A stretch of 64,000 nt of DNA from Mesobacillus subterraneus (GTDB lineage Bacteria; Bacillota; Bacilli; Bacillales; Cytobacillaceae), in the NCBI RefSeq assembly GCF_003937825.1, contig NZ_RSFW01000013.1, positions 186,001 through 250,000 on the forward strand, written 5' to 3'. A program made the translations under genes and the position numbers. Of the stretch, positions 1 to 7,612 are shown piece by piece. The notes below the pieces were generated by a model. The model saw nothing but the letters and a program-made list of their open reading frames with translations, was not told where the DNA came from and did no database searches. Numbering within the stretch: the stretch's first letter is position 1; each line of letters opens with the position of its first letter.

Positions 1-38
1 TTTTTGCGGACTTTTTTCTTTTTCCTTGGTTCAAGCAT
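1..38 (-). CDS. Start of an unidentified gene cut by the window edge
   Basis: An ATG (complement of 36-38) sits just downstream of a strong AAAGGAGA ribosome site in the gap after the T-motif membrane protein. The 12 visible codons read M-L-E-P-R followed by a lysine/arginine-rich run. A basic N-terminus before a membrane segment would suit a further secretion component (EssB/YukC or EsaA/YueB type, not otherwise seen here), but that is a guess from context. It is the next gene of the same minus-strand series. Nothing about its function can be read from this fragment. Confidence 0.55.
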   Translation of the reverse strand, partial: MLEPRKKKKVRK

Positions 39-53
39 CTCTAAATTCTCCTT

Positions 54-725
54 TTAGATTATGGTATTTGAGTGGACAATCATGATATCCACTTGTTTCT
101 GGAATCGCGGTTCCTCTTCTGTCAGCAAAGTTGTTTCGTCCATGTCGTCCAATAGTGTCGTTTCATCCGCGTCTGCTGTCAGGACGGTTGTCTCATTCCA
201 GTCTGATAGAATCGTAGTTTCAGTTGGTGCGTCAGCTAGCAGAGTGGTGCCGCTTAATTGTCGTGCGGCTGAGGCTGCTGCCTGGCGAAGACTCTCAGCC
301 GTTTGGCCGCCATCATTGAGAAGCGCTGTCGGATCGAGTTCTCCCTCGTTAAGGAAGGCTGTCTGTTTAAAGCTTTCCTGGCTGAGGAGCGCGGTTGGAG
401 CCACGGAATCATGGTTCAACAGTGCAGTCGAAGCGACCGGACCACTCGCCATTTTTTCAGTAGGCTCCACATATTCGCCAACCGCCACTTCCTTCTCGAC
501 GTTTTTACGGACATGGATTTCCTTCGTAATCGGCTTAGTGACTGTATCCTCAGCCTTGCTCCTCTTCCTCGCCTTCCTGCCAGCACCAGGAAAATTCCGG
601 CCAGTCAGATCAGTAAGAACCTGAGCAATATTAAGCCTCACATAAGCAAGGATCGCCAGCGTAATGCAAATCAACGCACCCGCCAGCCCCCCATAAAACA
701 TAATCTGGTATGCCAATCTATTCAC
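54..725 (-). CDS. Membrane protein with nine T-x-L-L type motifs, type VII locus
   Basis: This 223-residue protein starts at GTG after an AAAGGAAGG site. Residues about 11-29 form one membrane helix, residues 42-75 are basic, and the rest is probably a soluble low-complexity tail. The tail carries nine five-residue motifs: STALL 99, PTALL 110, QTAFL 121, PTALL 132, GTTLL 159, ETTIL 169, ETTVL 178, ETTLL 188 and ETTLL 197. They are mostly 9-11 residues apart. FHA domains bind phosphothreonine, often with a hydrophobic or acidic residue at +3, and the related EGTTVLG and EGTTTLG occur in the FHA protein three genes upstream. I infer a membrane scaffold phosphorylated by the adjacent kinase and read by FHA domains. 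I recognise no named family. The gene is the last complete one of the island in this window. Confidence 0.75.
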   Translation of the reverse strand: MNRLAYQIMFYGGLAGALICITLAILAYVRLNIAQVLTDLTGRNFPGAGRKARKRSKAEDTVTKPITKEIHVRKNVEKEVAVGEYVEPTEKMASGPVASTALLNHDSVAPTALLSQESFKQTAFLNEGELDPTALLNDGGQTAESLRQAAASAARQLSGTTLLADAPTETTILSDWNETTVLTADADETTLLDDMDETTLLTEEEPRFQKQVDIMIVHSNTII

Positions 726-735
726 AGCCTTCCTT

Positions 736-882
736 TAAAACACGAGGACGGTTCTTGTGTTTTCGCTTTTTCGCACGGGAGTAACGTCTCTCTGCTTCAC
801 TCCAGTTTTCCAAAATCAGGATAACTGTCCCCCTGTTTTCCTCTGTTTTTCCAAAATCAGGAGAACCGTCCCCCTGTTTCAG
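736..882. repeat. GGGACGGTT-type palindromic repeats, three copies
   Basis: One copy (about 737-763) has AAACACGAGGACGGTT with a flank TTGTGTTTT, nearly self-complementary at its ends. Two more copies in the opposite sense (about 811-840 and 851-882) share the CCAAAATCAGGA start and CCCCCTGTTT end and form a tandem pair. They fill the gap between the kinase gene and the T-motif protein gene. Related copies recur throughout 1-15.1 kb. Confidence 0.8.
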
Positions 883-893
883 GGCCCTTGTGG

Positions 894-2834
894 TCAGAGT
901 ATATTCAGGTTTTCCATGCGTCGGGTGAGTTTTTTGTATGCTTCGTCTTCTTTGGCGCCTGGGAGGGTGCCTGCTTTTTCGTAGATTTTTTTGGCTTCGG
1001 TGTAGTTTCGTTTGCCTTCTTCTTTGTTATGTTCGATGTCGAGGAGCAGGTTGCCTAGTTTTACGTGGGCATTGATGCTCTCGGGATACTTAGCCAGCGT
1101 TCTTTTGAAGTGCTCTGCGGAACGGGAGAATTCGCCCATTTCCTGGTAGATGACGCCGATTTTGACGTTGACGTCTTCCTGGTCGGCGACGTTCAGGTCA
1201 AGCAGGTTGTTATAGTGCTCGATTGCCTGTTCGAAATCTTCGCGGGCGCTCGCCTTGTCCTCGGAGTTTACTCCGCGGCTGTAAAATGCCTGCGCCAGCT
1301 TCTGTTCGAATTCCATTTCGTACTTAAATTGCAGCTGCTCATCTTCGAGTTTGGCCAGAAGCTCCTTCGCTTTCTGGACAATCTCGATCGCCTGGGTGTT
1401 CGAATCTGGGATTTGGCTTTTATAAGAAATGTAGATATTCGCAAGAGAATTATAGTTATCGATTTTTTTGCTGTCGTTCGCCAGACCGTCATTGTACTGG
1501 TGGAACTGCTGAAGGTCGCTGGCAAACTGCGTATAGTCAATGTTCAGGCTGCTCATAGTGGTGGAAAGCGCCTTGTAGTACTGCGCGTCCGGCCGTTCTT
1601 TTTCATCAACCTGCTGGAAGTATTTCAGTGCATTGTTGTAGTCCCTTTTTACATCGAAATAGGTCATACCCATTTTGAAAAGGACATCGTTACTCTTGTG
1701 GACTCCGCCGTATTTGTCCTGTATGTATGATTCCAGCTTGGCGAGCCCCTCATCTGTCTGGTTTCGATTAATATATAAATCAAGCAAATTGATGTAGGCC
1801 TCCGGGCTCTCTTTGTCAACGCGGGTGGCACTTTCGAGAAGCTTGATCGCCTCGGTCTGCTCACCATCCATCAGCGCAATGCTCGCCTGATTCACAAGAT
1901 TCATATAATCCTGGAATTGCTCGTTCTTCATGCCTTTATAGCCAAGTGCAGATGTCGTGGAGAACGCCAGGAACAGCACCGCCGGTACCACGAACATCGC
2001 CAGCTTTTTGATGAGCATGTTCTTGTAGCCCTTCGTCAGCCTGTTGATGTTCTCCAGGTCATAGCTGAGCTCCTCGCAGTTCTGATAGCGGTTTGCCGGC
2101 TCGGACTGCGTGCATTTTTTTAGAATATGTTCCAGACCTTCCGGGAGCGATGAGTCCCACTCGCGGATCGGCCGGATTTCAAACGGCGGTTCGCTCAGAC
2201 TTTTCCCGGTGACAAGATGGTACAGCGTGATGCCCAAACTATAAATATCCGTTTTCGCATCCGTCTGCCGGCCGGAAATCTGCTCCGGAGCGGCGTACCC
2301 TTTCGTCCCCAGGTTCGTCGTATCGGATAGATTCTCGGTTTTAAATTCACGTGCGATTCCGAAGTCAATCAGCTTGATTTTACCCTCCGGTGTGAGCATG
2401 ACGTTGTCCGGCTTCATGTCGCGGTAGATGATCGGGTACGGCTTGCGGGTGTGCAGGTATCCGAGCACATCGCTCAGCTGCTTCGCCCACTCGATGGCCT
2501 CTGCAGCCGGAATTTTTCCTTCGCGCTTGAGACGTTCCTTGAGCGACTCGCCTTCGATATAATCCATCACCACGTAGATATCGCCCTCGGACTCGATGAT
2601 GTCATAAATTTTCGGCAGCGAGCCGTGGTCTAGCTTCTTCAGCATGTTCGCCTCGACGACCAGGCTGTTGATCAACAGCTCATTGTTGCTGTTGCTGCGC
2701 TTGCGGATATCCTTAACCACAAGCGACTTGTTCAGCCGGTTGTCCATCGCCAGGTAGACAACACTCATCCCGCCGCGCCCAATCTCCTTCAATATTTCAT
2801 ATCGATCATCAATAATCGTGCCAATCTGTATCAA
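894..2834 (-). CDS. Transmembrane Ser/Thr protein kinase with C-terminal TPRs
   Basis: This is a PrkC/PknB-type eukaryotic-like kinase. Residues about 5-260 hold the kinase domain: glycine loop GRGGMSVVY, Lys in LVVKDI, catalytic YRDMKPDNV and DFG in LIDFGIAREF. A membrane helix follows at about 271-291, then tetratricopeptide-like repeats to the C-terminus in place of the PASTA domains of true PrkC. The TPR part is therefore predicted outside the cell. I chose the TTG at 2834 because GGGAGGA lies 6 nt upstream; the ATG at 2840 is only 1 nt from that site and a TTG at 2849 has none. It follows the PP2C gene, and the start region touches a palindromic repeat. Kinase, phosphatase and FHA genes together suggest a phosphorelay acting on the secretion system. 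Confidence 0.92.
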   Translation of the reverse strand: MIQIGTIIDDRYEILKEIGRGGMSVVYLAMDNRLNKSLVVKDIRKRSNSNNELLINSLVVEANMLKKLDHGSLPKIYDIIESEGDIYVVMDYIEGESLKERLKREGKIPAAEAIEWAKQLSDVLGYLHTRKPYPIIYRDMKPDNVMLTPEGKIKLIDFGIAREFKTENLSDTTNLGTKGYAAPEQISGRQTDAKTDIYSLGITLYHLVTGKSLSEPPFEIRPIREWDSSLPEGLEHILKKCTQSEPANRYQNCEELSYDLENINRLTKGYKNMLIKKLAMFVVPAVLFLAFSTTSALGYKGMKNEQFQDYMNLVNQASIALMDGEQTEAIKLLESATRVDKESPEAYINLLDLYINRNQTDEGLAKLESYIQDKYGGVHKSNDVLFKMGMTYFDVKRDYNNALKYFQQVDEKERPDAQYYKALSTTMSSLNIDYTQFASDLQQFHQYNDGLANDSKKIDNYNSLANIYISYKSQIPDSNTQAIEIVQKAKELLAKLEDEQLQFKYEMEFEQKLAQAFYSRGVNSEDKASAREDFEQAIEHYNNLLDLNVADQEDVNVKIGVIYQEMGEFSRSAEHFKRTLAKYPESINAHVKLGNLLLDIEHNKEEGKRNYTEAKKIYEKAGTLPGAKEDEAYKKLTRRMENLNIL

Positions 2835-2847
2835 GGCCATTCCTCCC

Positions 2848-2917
2848 AAACACGGGGACGGTTCTTCTGTTTTAAATCCGGTCTTGTTAAAACACGAGAA
2901 CCGTCCCTGTGTTTCAT
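2848..2917. repeat. GGGACGGTT inverted repeat pair between PP2C and kinase genes
   Basis: Two arms in opposite orientation (about 2848-2873 and 2888-2916) share the AAACACGGGGACGGTTCT theme and can fold into a long hairpin. The right arm supplies the TGA stop of the phosphatase gene, and the left arm reaches the kinase ribosome-binding site. Transcript folding here could uncouple the two genes. Confidence 0.8.
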
Positions 2918-3681
2918 ATTACTTTTGCCAGCAGGACTGAGATGTTGTCTGTTTCCTGGCGGTTTTTTGCGAGTTCGACGAGTTGTTCTAGTTTGTTTTT
3001 CATGGTTGTTTCTTCTGTAAAATGGAGCGGGTTGAGGTGTGTGTGCATTTCTTGGTCGGTGATTTCATGGTAAAAGCCGTCTGTGCAGAGCATGTACATG
3101 GTTCCTTGTTGCACTTCGCCTTTGGTGATGACGACTTTGATGTCTTTTGTTGCACCGACGCATTGGAGCAATACATTGCGGCGCGGGTCGATTCTTGCCT
3201 GTTCGGCGGTGATATTGCCGCGCTGCAGCTCGCGTTCGACGAGTGTCTGGTCTTCGGTCAATTTTACAAACTGGTCATGGATGCTGTATGCCCGGCTGTC
3301 GCCGATCTGTAGAATGAAATACTGTTTGTACAGGATGAGCAATGCCGTGATGGTCGTGCCGAGCTTTATTTTTGAAGATTCCCCGTATTGAAGGATCTTT
3401 GTGTTCAGTTCCCGGACACGGTCCTCAAGCTTTGAGGGAATCTCTTTTTCAAAATTGGCCAATTCCAGCAGCTCCGGAAGTTCATTGTCGAACCAGTCTG
3501 ACATCCCCCTGATTACCGTCGCGCTTGCCAGCTCCCCGTGCGAAAGGCCGCCCATGCCATCACAGATGATGAACAGGCCGACTTCCCCCTCAGGTGTCTT
3601 CGCCGACTTCAACAGCAGTCCGTCCTGGTTCGTTTTCTTCTTGATTCCAATGTCCGTATGGTATGCCACTTGAAATGCCAT
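2914..3681 (-). CDS. PP2C-family Ser/Thr phosphatase (PrpC/Stp-like)
   Basis: The 255-residue product has the PP2C metal-binding motifs in order: TNQD near residue 20, CDGMGG near 43, IGDSRAY, CTDGFYHEI and ETDNIS near the C-terminus. It should remove phosphate from Ser/Thr in proteins phosphorylated by the neighbouring kinase. The ATG at 3681 is preceded by GGGGGT at 7 nt; an in-frame TTG at 3696 overlaps that site and is unlikely. It lies 28 nt downstream of the FHA gene and upstream of the kinase gene, the usual pairing of prpC and prkC, here inside a secretion island. The stop codon comes from a palindromic repeat. Confidence 0.93.
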   Translation of the reverse strand: MAFQVAYHTDIGIKKKTNQDGLLLKSAKTPEGEVGLFIICDGMGGLSHGELASATVIRGMSDWFDNELPELLELANFEKEIPSKLEDRVRELNTKILQYGESSKIKLGTTITALLILYKQYFILQIGDSRAYSIHDQFVKLTEDQTLVERELQRGNITAEQARIDPRRNVLLQCVGATKDIKVVITKGEVQQGTMYMLCTDGFYHEITDQEMHTHLNPLHFTEETTMKNKLEQLVELAKNRQETDNISVLLAKVI

Positions 3682-3709
3682 CTCTGGTACCCCCAATTAT
3701 TCTACGTCT

Positions 3710-5008
3710 TTAATAGAGCCTAAAAATGTACTCCTCGTTTGCTAGTTTGATCCTGTCCTCGTGCTTGATTTTGACTCTTTCCTTCGGAGACACCTTGACG
3801 CCGTTGACGAAACTGCCATTAGTCGAATGATTGTCCTCGAAGAAATACTCTCCGTTCGTGGAGATTACATGCGCGTGTACACGCCCTATTACTTTATTTT
3901 CTGAAGCAAAATCCGCCCGCATCGGATCGCGACCAATTTTGAAAAAGTCCTTAGCAATCGTGATCTTTTCACTTTTAGCGACTGCCATCAGGAATGGTTT
4001 CCTTGTGGAGTGCCCAAGGGTTGTCGTGCCCTCATCTTCGTCCGCATCGGGAACGACTCCAAGCACCGTCGTGCCCTCGTGCTCTGGTTCCTGTTGAGCC
4101 AGTGCCGGCTGGATATTGATCGATGTGCCACCGCCCAATTTTGATGCCTCTTTTAGCAAAGCGTGATTCTCGCCAAGCTCCGCCCGGGTGATCCGCTTGT
4201 AATTGACCTCTTCCTCGATCTCAAGCTTGCGGCCCGTTTTGACATCCTTCTTCTGGCTCGTGTATTCGGAGGTGAGGACACCGTTATCCACACTCGTTTT
4301 CACTGAATGAACCTCGCTGCCCGGGCTGTAAAAATTCGGGTTGATCGCCGGGATTTCGAGTTCTGATGATTCCAGTTCACTCTCTGCCGCAGCAGCTGCC
4401 TCGTGCTTCATCGGAACTTTATAAGGCTTGCGCGTGATCGTTTCCTCCCCGGCCAGTTCATTCAATTTTTCGAGGAGATTTTCTGGTGTGACGTCCTCTT
4501 TTTCGACCAAAAAATTATGGAGTTTGATGAAAAATAACGCATCATCGGTTTCATCAAAAGGAGCCGCAAGCATCAGTTCACGGAGGAACTCTCTAAGTGA
4601 TACCTTTTCAAAAATATTATTTTTTACAGGGAGGTAGATAAAAACTAATCTGTTTGAAAAATTATCAATAAAGATGTCGCGCTGGCTGAACACGAAATTT
4701 TCGAGATCCAGGCCGATTTCCTGCGCATCTGCCAGTGTTTCCGCAATGTTCAGGAAGCTATTGTACAGCTGCTCCTTCGTCGCTGGCGTGGAATTCAGCA
4801 TCTCCAGCGTATGGTCGGAAATCATGTCATAGCGAAGAAAGCAATTGTCGCCCTCTAAAATCGCTGCACACGGCAGGATCCCCGCGATGCGGCTCGTACG
4901 CAGCAGCTCCACCTGGCCGCCATCGATGTCCATCTTGCTGCCAGCATGATAATAAAGGAATTTCGAGATTCCGTAGCTTTCCAATTTAAATTCCACCTGT
5001 TTGATCAT
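3710..5008 (-). CDS. DUF6382 and FHA domain protein
   Basis: This 432-residue protein has an N-terminal DUF6382-like domain (about 1-190), a low-complexity middle and a C-terminal FHA domain (about 345-432) with IGRDP, GRVHAHV and HSTNGSFVNG, the usual phosphothreonine-binding residues. Just before the FHA domain are EGTTVLG and EGTTTLG. This arrangement recalls GarA and OdhI, where a threonine in an ETT-type motif is phosphorylated and then bound by the protein's own FHA domain. The motifs also match the repeats in the membrane protein encoded at 54-725. I infer a cytosolic adaptor regulated by the adjacent kinase and phosphatase. It is the first gene after the 21-bp array and probably starts its own transcript. 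Confidence 0.88.
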   Translation of the reverse strand: MIKQVEFKLESYGISKFLYYHAGSKMDIDGGQVELLRTSRIAGILPCAAILEGDNCFLRYDMISDHTLEMLNSTPATKEQLYNSFLNIAETLADAQEIGLDLENFVFSQRDIFIDNFSNRLVFIYLPVKNNIFEKVSLREFLRELMLAAPFDETDDALFFIKLHNFLVEKEDVTPENLLEKLNELAGEETITRKPYKVPMKHEAAAAAESELESSELEIPAINPNFYSPGSEVHSVKTSVDNGVLTSEYTSQKKDVKTGRKLEIEEEVNYKRITRAELGENHALLKEASKLGGGTSINIQPALAQQEPEHEGTTVLGVVPDADEDEGTTTLGHSTRKPFLMAVAKSEKITIAKDFFKIGRDPMRADFASENKVIGRVHAHVISTNGEYFFEDNHSTNGSFVNGVKVSPKERVKIKHEDRIKLANEEYIFRLY

Positions 5009-5095
5009 TGCGCTTCGACTCCAATTTTGAATTTATGTATGGTGTTGGTTCACCGAACCTCTTTTTTGGGGGACAAAATGACTTTTTTTGCCGTG

Positions 5096-5242
5096 GAAGA
5101 ACTTTTATCTCCAGTTGAGAAGATTTTATCTCCAGTTAGAGAACTTTTATCTCCAGTTGAGAAGATTTTATCTCCAGTTGGAGCCCCTTTATCTCCAGTT
5201 GAAGAACTTTCATTTCCAGATGAGACCGTTTTACCCCTGGCT
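5096..5242 (-). repeat. Tandem 21-bp array A (core CTGGAGATAAAA on minus strand)
   Basis: Seven units of exactly 21 bp: the core ends at 5116, 5137, 5158, 5179, 5200, 5221 and 5242. On the plus strand the core is TTTATCTCCAGTT, followed by about 8 variable bases; the last two units are degenerate. The array fills the gap between the second WXG100 gene and the FHA gene. Sister arrays with other cores are at 27.8, 44.6, 54.8 and 60.1 kb. Confidence 0.9.
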
Positions 5243-5353
5243 GAATCCACTTCATTCACACAATCGCATCGAGCCCCAACCAGGTATTTTCTTCTTTTTT
5301 TACAGAAGGGCAAACTGCACGCGCGGCTTGCCCCTTACCCTTGTAAAAAGTGA

Positions 5354-5656
5354 TTACTTGAAAGAGCTTGCGTTATTGTTGATTGTAGTTTCTGCGGTGT
5401 TGTAGTTTGTGACAGTGTTATCCAAGAATTTGGCGTAGCTGTCGACGACCTGGCGATATTCTTCAAATCGTGGTGCCAGTGAATTGAAGTTGCCGCGGAT
5501 TGTGTTGGAAGCGTCAGAGTTCCATGCCGACGAAAGTGCGTTCATGTCCTTCTTGATTTCTTCTAATCTAGTGGATAATTGCTGGTTCAGGTTGCGGATT
5601 TGGCCCGCGGTTTTGCTAACCTCGCCAAGCGAGATTTTGATTCCATCTCCTGCCAA
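5354..5656 (-). CDS. WXG100 protein, WNS variant (YukE/EsxA-like)
   Basis: This 100-residue protein has the WXG100 helical-hairpin size. The turn contains SAWNSD, so the Trp is kept but Gly is replaced by Ser. Near the C-terminus YNTAE matches the Y-x-x-x-[D/E] secretion motif. Such proteins are exported as dimers by type VII systems and can carry partners. Translation starts at TTG (5656) 7 nt after AGGAGGTG. It lies 30 nt after the other WXG100 gene. Keeping the export motif here while the neighbour lacks it suggests they may act as a heterodimer with one signal. Confidence 0.93.
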   Translation of the reverse strand: MAGDGIKISLGEVSKTAGQIRNLNQQLSTRLEEIKKDMNALSSAWNSDASNTIRGNFNSLAPRFEEYRQVVDSYAKFLDNTVTNYNTAETTINNNASSFK

Positions 5657-5686
5657 TGTATTTCACCTCCTGCGTTATGTTAAGGA

Positions 5687-5989
5687 TTAGTTGCTCAATC
5701 TCTTAGCCTGGTTAATGACTTCGCTTTGCGTATCGCGGTATGTCTTCGCGCTCATTTTCAGGAACTCAGAGTATTGTCGCATCAACTGAGTCATCTTCTG
5801 GAAGTCATCCATGAAGCCTTTGATTTGTGCAGTGTAAGCCTGGTTATCAGCACCCTGCCAAGCTGCAGCCATGCCTTCGACTTCGCTGAAAAGAGCCTTG
5901 TAGGTTCTTTCGTAGTCAGCTGCCTGCTGGTCAATTTTGTTTGCAGTTGTCTCAAGCTTCGCTGGTTCAACTGTGATTGATCTCGCCAT
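5687..5989 (-). CDS. WXG100 protein (YukE/EsxA-like)
   Basis: The 100-residue product has the canonical turn AAWQGAD flanked by two predicted helices. The C-terminal tyrosine motif reads YRDTQ, so position +4 is Gln instead of Asp/Glu; the usual export signal is altered. The ATG at 5989 lies 6 nt after GGGAGGTG; an upstream GTG lies inside that site. It is cotranscribed with the 63-residue helical protein and the lipase. It is probably a secreted substrate or chaperone-like partner of the type VII machine. Confidence 0.94.
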   Translation of the reverse strand: MARSITVEPAKLETTANKIDQQAADYERTYKALFSEVEGMAAAWQGADNQAYTAQIKGFMDDFQKMTQLMRQYSEFLKMSAKTYRDTQSEVINQAKRLSN

Positions 5990-6023
5990 GTTTTTCACCT
6001 CCCTTCAAGTCATTTTAATAGAG

Positions 6024-6215
6024 TTATATTCTTCGTAACTTGTAGCTTACATAGCGGTATTTTTCCGCTGAGCGGCGCAGGCCTGAAGCTGCTTTTACCG
6101 AACCGATTCCTTTGAACTCATGGGTGAGACCATTCGAGATATCCTCTAGCTCCCGGGCGATGGCATTGGCTTCTGCCGCAATTCTGTTAATCTTGCTTCT
6201 CACTTTCGGGTCCAT
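6024..6215 (-). CDS. Small helical protein, possible toxin-targeting partner
   Basis: This 63-residue basic protein is predicted all helical and has no WXG motif or membrane segment. Its ATG lies 3 nt after the lipase stop, and the lipase stop overlaps the GGGGG ribosome site, so the two genes are translationally coupled. In S. aureus the reverse-architecture lipase TslA needs two small helical partners, TlaA1 and TlaA2, that bind its C-terminal domain. Position and size suggest a similar role here, but I cannot show homology. The GC content looks like the lipase tail, not the AT-rich lipase body. Confidence 0.75.
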   Translation of the reverse strand: MDPKVRSKINRIAAEANAIARELEDISNGLTHEFKGIGSVKAASGLRRSAEKYRYVSYKLRRI

Positions 6216-6218
6216 GTT

Positions 6219-7580
6219 TTACCCCCTGATTGAACCGGCTTTTCCGGCGAGATACGTTTCGTTCCTCTGTAAAAGCTCCGCCGTCCGGTTCAGATAATTG
6301 ATGCTTTCCGGGATCCGTACATCGAACGAGGAGGCGATATCCGCCGCGAGGACCTCATCAAGCCCCAAAACACCCGCTTCCCAGTACAGGTCATCAATCA
6401 TGTCGTTCATTTGAGCGACACGCTTCTGCACGGCACGGAGCCTGTTGGCGTAATAGAAAAGCCTCGGGATGTTCACTTTAATGTAGGGCTCGACTGGGAA
6501 ATTGTTGCCGTTCATTGAATTAATAAACTTAGTAACACTTATAGCTGTTTTAACTGCAACGCCAACCAGGAAGGATTTTACCTTTGATTCAATGTCTTTT
6601 GATAACTGCTGTATTTTCCCAATCAGTTTCCCAGTTTGATTTGCTATATATTTCGCATCCTCGATTCTTCCCTTCACATTCTCAACCAGGATACTCATGA
6701 TAGCATTTGAAACTACGTATTGAGTTTTGTATGCTAAGGCTGGCCCTGATTGTGAAGTGCCATAAATCAAGTCTGAGACTTCTTTATTGGCATAATATCT
6801 GGCAAAGGAGCCTCCTCCATGCCAATTTTCGAACTCTCCGAATTCATTGAAACCAGCACTAGTTAATTCATGAGGATATATTGGATTCTTAATGCTAAAA
6901 GGCTCTATAGTTTCGACAGTCTTTTTCACGTAAGGTGCATATCCAAGCTGCGATACAACATCATTTTCATAGACTATAAAATCATGCCTATTACTCATCA
7001 ATTCTTTCTTTTGCTCATCTGTCAAGTCCCACCAATAAATAGGGGCACCATTTACAACATAAGCTTTGGTGTTGTCATCTAGATTATTTACAAATACCGT
7101 CTGAGTTATATTCCCGCCTTTTGAATGCCCCATTAACAATCTTTCACCTTGTACAGCAGCTAAATGCTTTTCGTAAAAAGCATTCGCTTCTTTATGTTGG
7201 TTAATCGAAATGCCCATTGCTGCTTCAATATTGGATATCCAGTCAGACAGAAAGTGATCTGGACGGTATATTGGTTCACTTCCTCTAAAGACAGCCGTAC
7301 CATTCCCTTGATTATCTTCAAAGGCATACCCTACAAAACCAGAATTTGATTTCAGGCCAAACAAATTGGATAAACTCGGATTATTGTTTTCATAACCAGT
7401 TAATTTAAGACTTGATAAATTATTATTCGGATTGCCTAAGTAACTTTTAATTTCCTCAACAGTCTCATTCTTATCATTGCCTGCAGTCATTTCAATTTGA
7501 CTAATAATTCTCTTTAATTCCGGTGGATTCTTTGGATCAATAGTAAAATCTTTAGGTAAATCCAAGTATGACAAGCGCAA
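6219..7580 (-). CDS. Lipase-domain protein with C-terminal helical tail, TslA-like type VII toxin candidate
   Basis: The alpha/beta-hydrolase part has the nucleophile elbow GHSKGG around residue 150, in a DUF2974/Mbeg1-like lipase context with VFRGSE earlier. After about residue 355 the protein becomes a helical tail ending in a WXG-partner-like region. A lipase at the N-terminus and targeting helices at the C-terminus is the layout of S. aureus TslA, a type VII phospholipase toxin. By hand count 6241-6480 (tail) has 126 G/C of 240 and 6541-6780 (body) has 93 of 240, so the gene is a mosaic. The start is uncertain: 7580 is a TTG without a ribosome site, yet the frame stays open and reads LTDYEKNLL up to about 7616 beside a GAGGAG. 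No ATG/GTG/TTG is there, so a rare start (ATA) is possible. Confidence 0.85.
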   Translation of the reverse strand: MRLSYLDLPKDFTIDPKNPPELKRIISQIEMTAGNDKNETVEEIKSYLGNPNNNLSSLKLTGYENNNPSLSNLFGLKSNSGFVGYAFEDNQGNGTAVFRGSEPIYRPDHFLSDWISNIEAAMGISINQHKEANAFYEKHLAAVQGERLLMGHSKGGNITQTVFVNNLDDNTKAYVVNGAPIYWWDLTDEQKKELMSNRHDFIVYENDVVSQLGYAPYVKKTVETIEPFSIKNPIYPHELTSAGFNEFGEFENWHGGGSFARYYANKEVSDLIYGTSQSGPALAYKTQYVVSNAIMSILVENVKGRIEDAKYIANQTGKLIGKIQQLSKDIESKVKSFLVGVAVKTAISVTKFINSMNGNNFPVEPYIKVNIPRLFYYANRLRAVQKRVAQMNDMIDDLYWEAGVLGLDEVLAADIASSFDVRIPESINYLNRTAELLQRNETYLAGKAGSIRG

Positions 7581-7612
7581 TAGTAAATTCTTTTCATAAT
7601 CAGTTAATTTAC

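Noticed and set aside
61-624. Plus-strand open frame opposite the T-motif protein
   Set aside because: Shadow of regular codon use in the minus-strand gene; no ribosome site.
5050-5313. Open frames over array A (STGDK repeats) on the minus strand and others on the plus strand
   Set aside because: They exist because the 21-bp step is a multiple of 3. There is no ribosome site, and sister arrays with a 20-bp step are not open.
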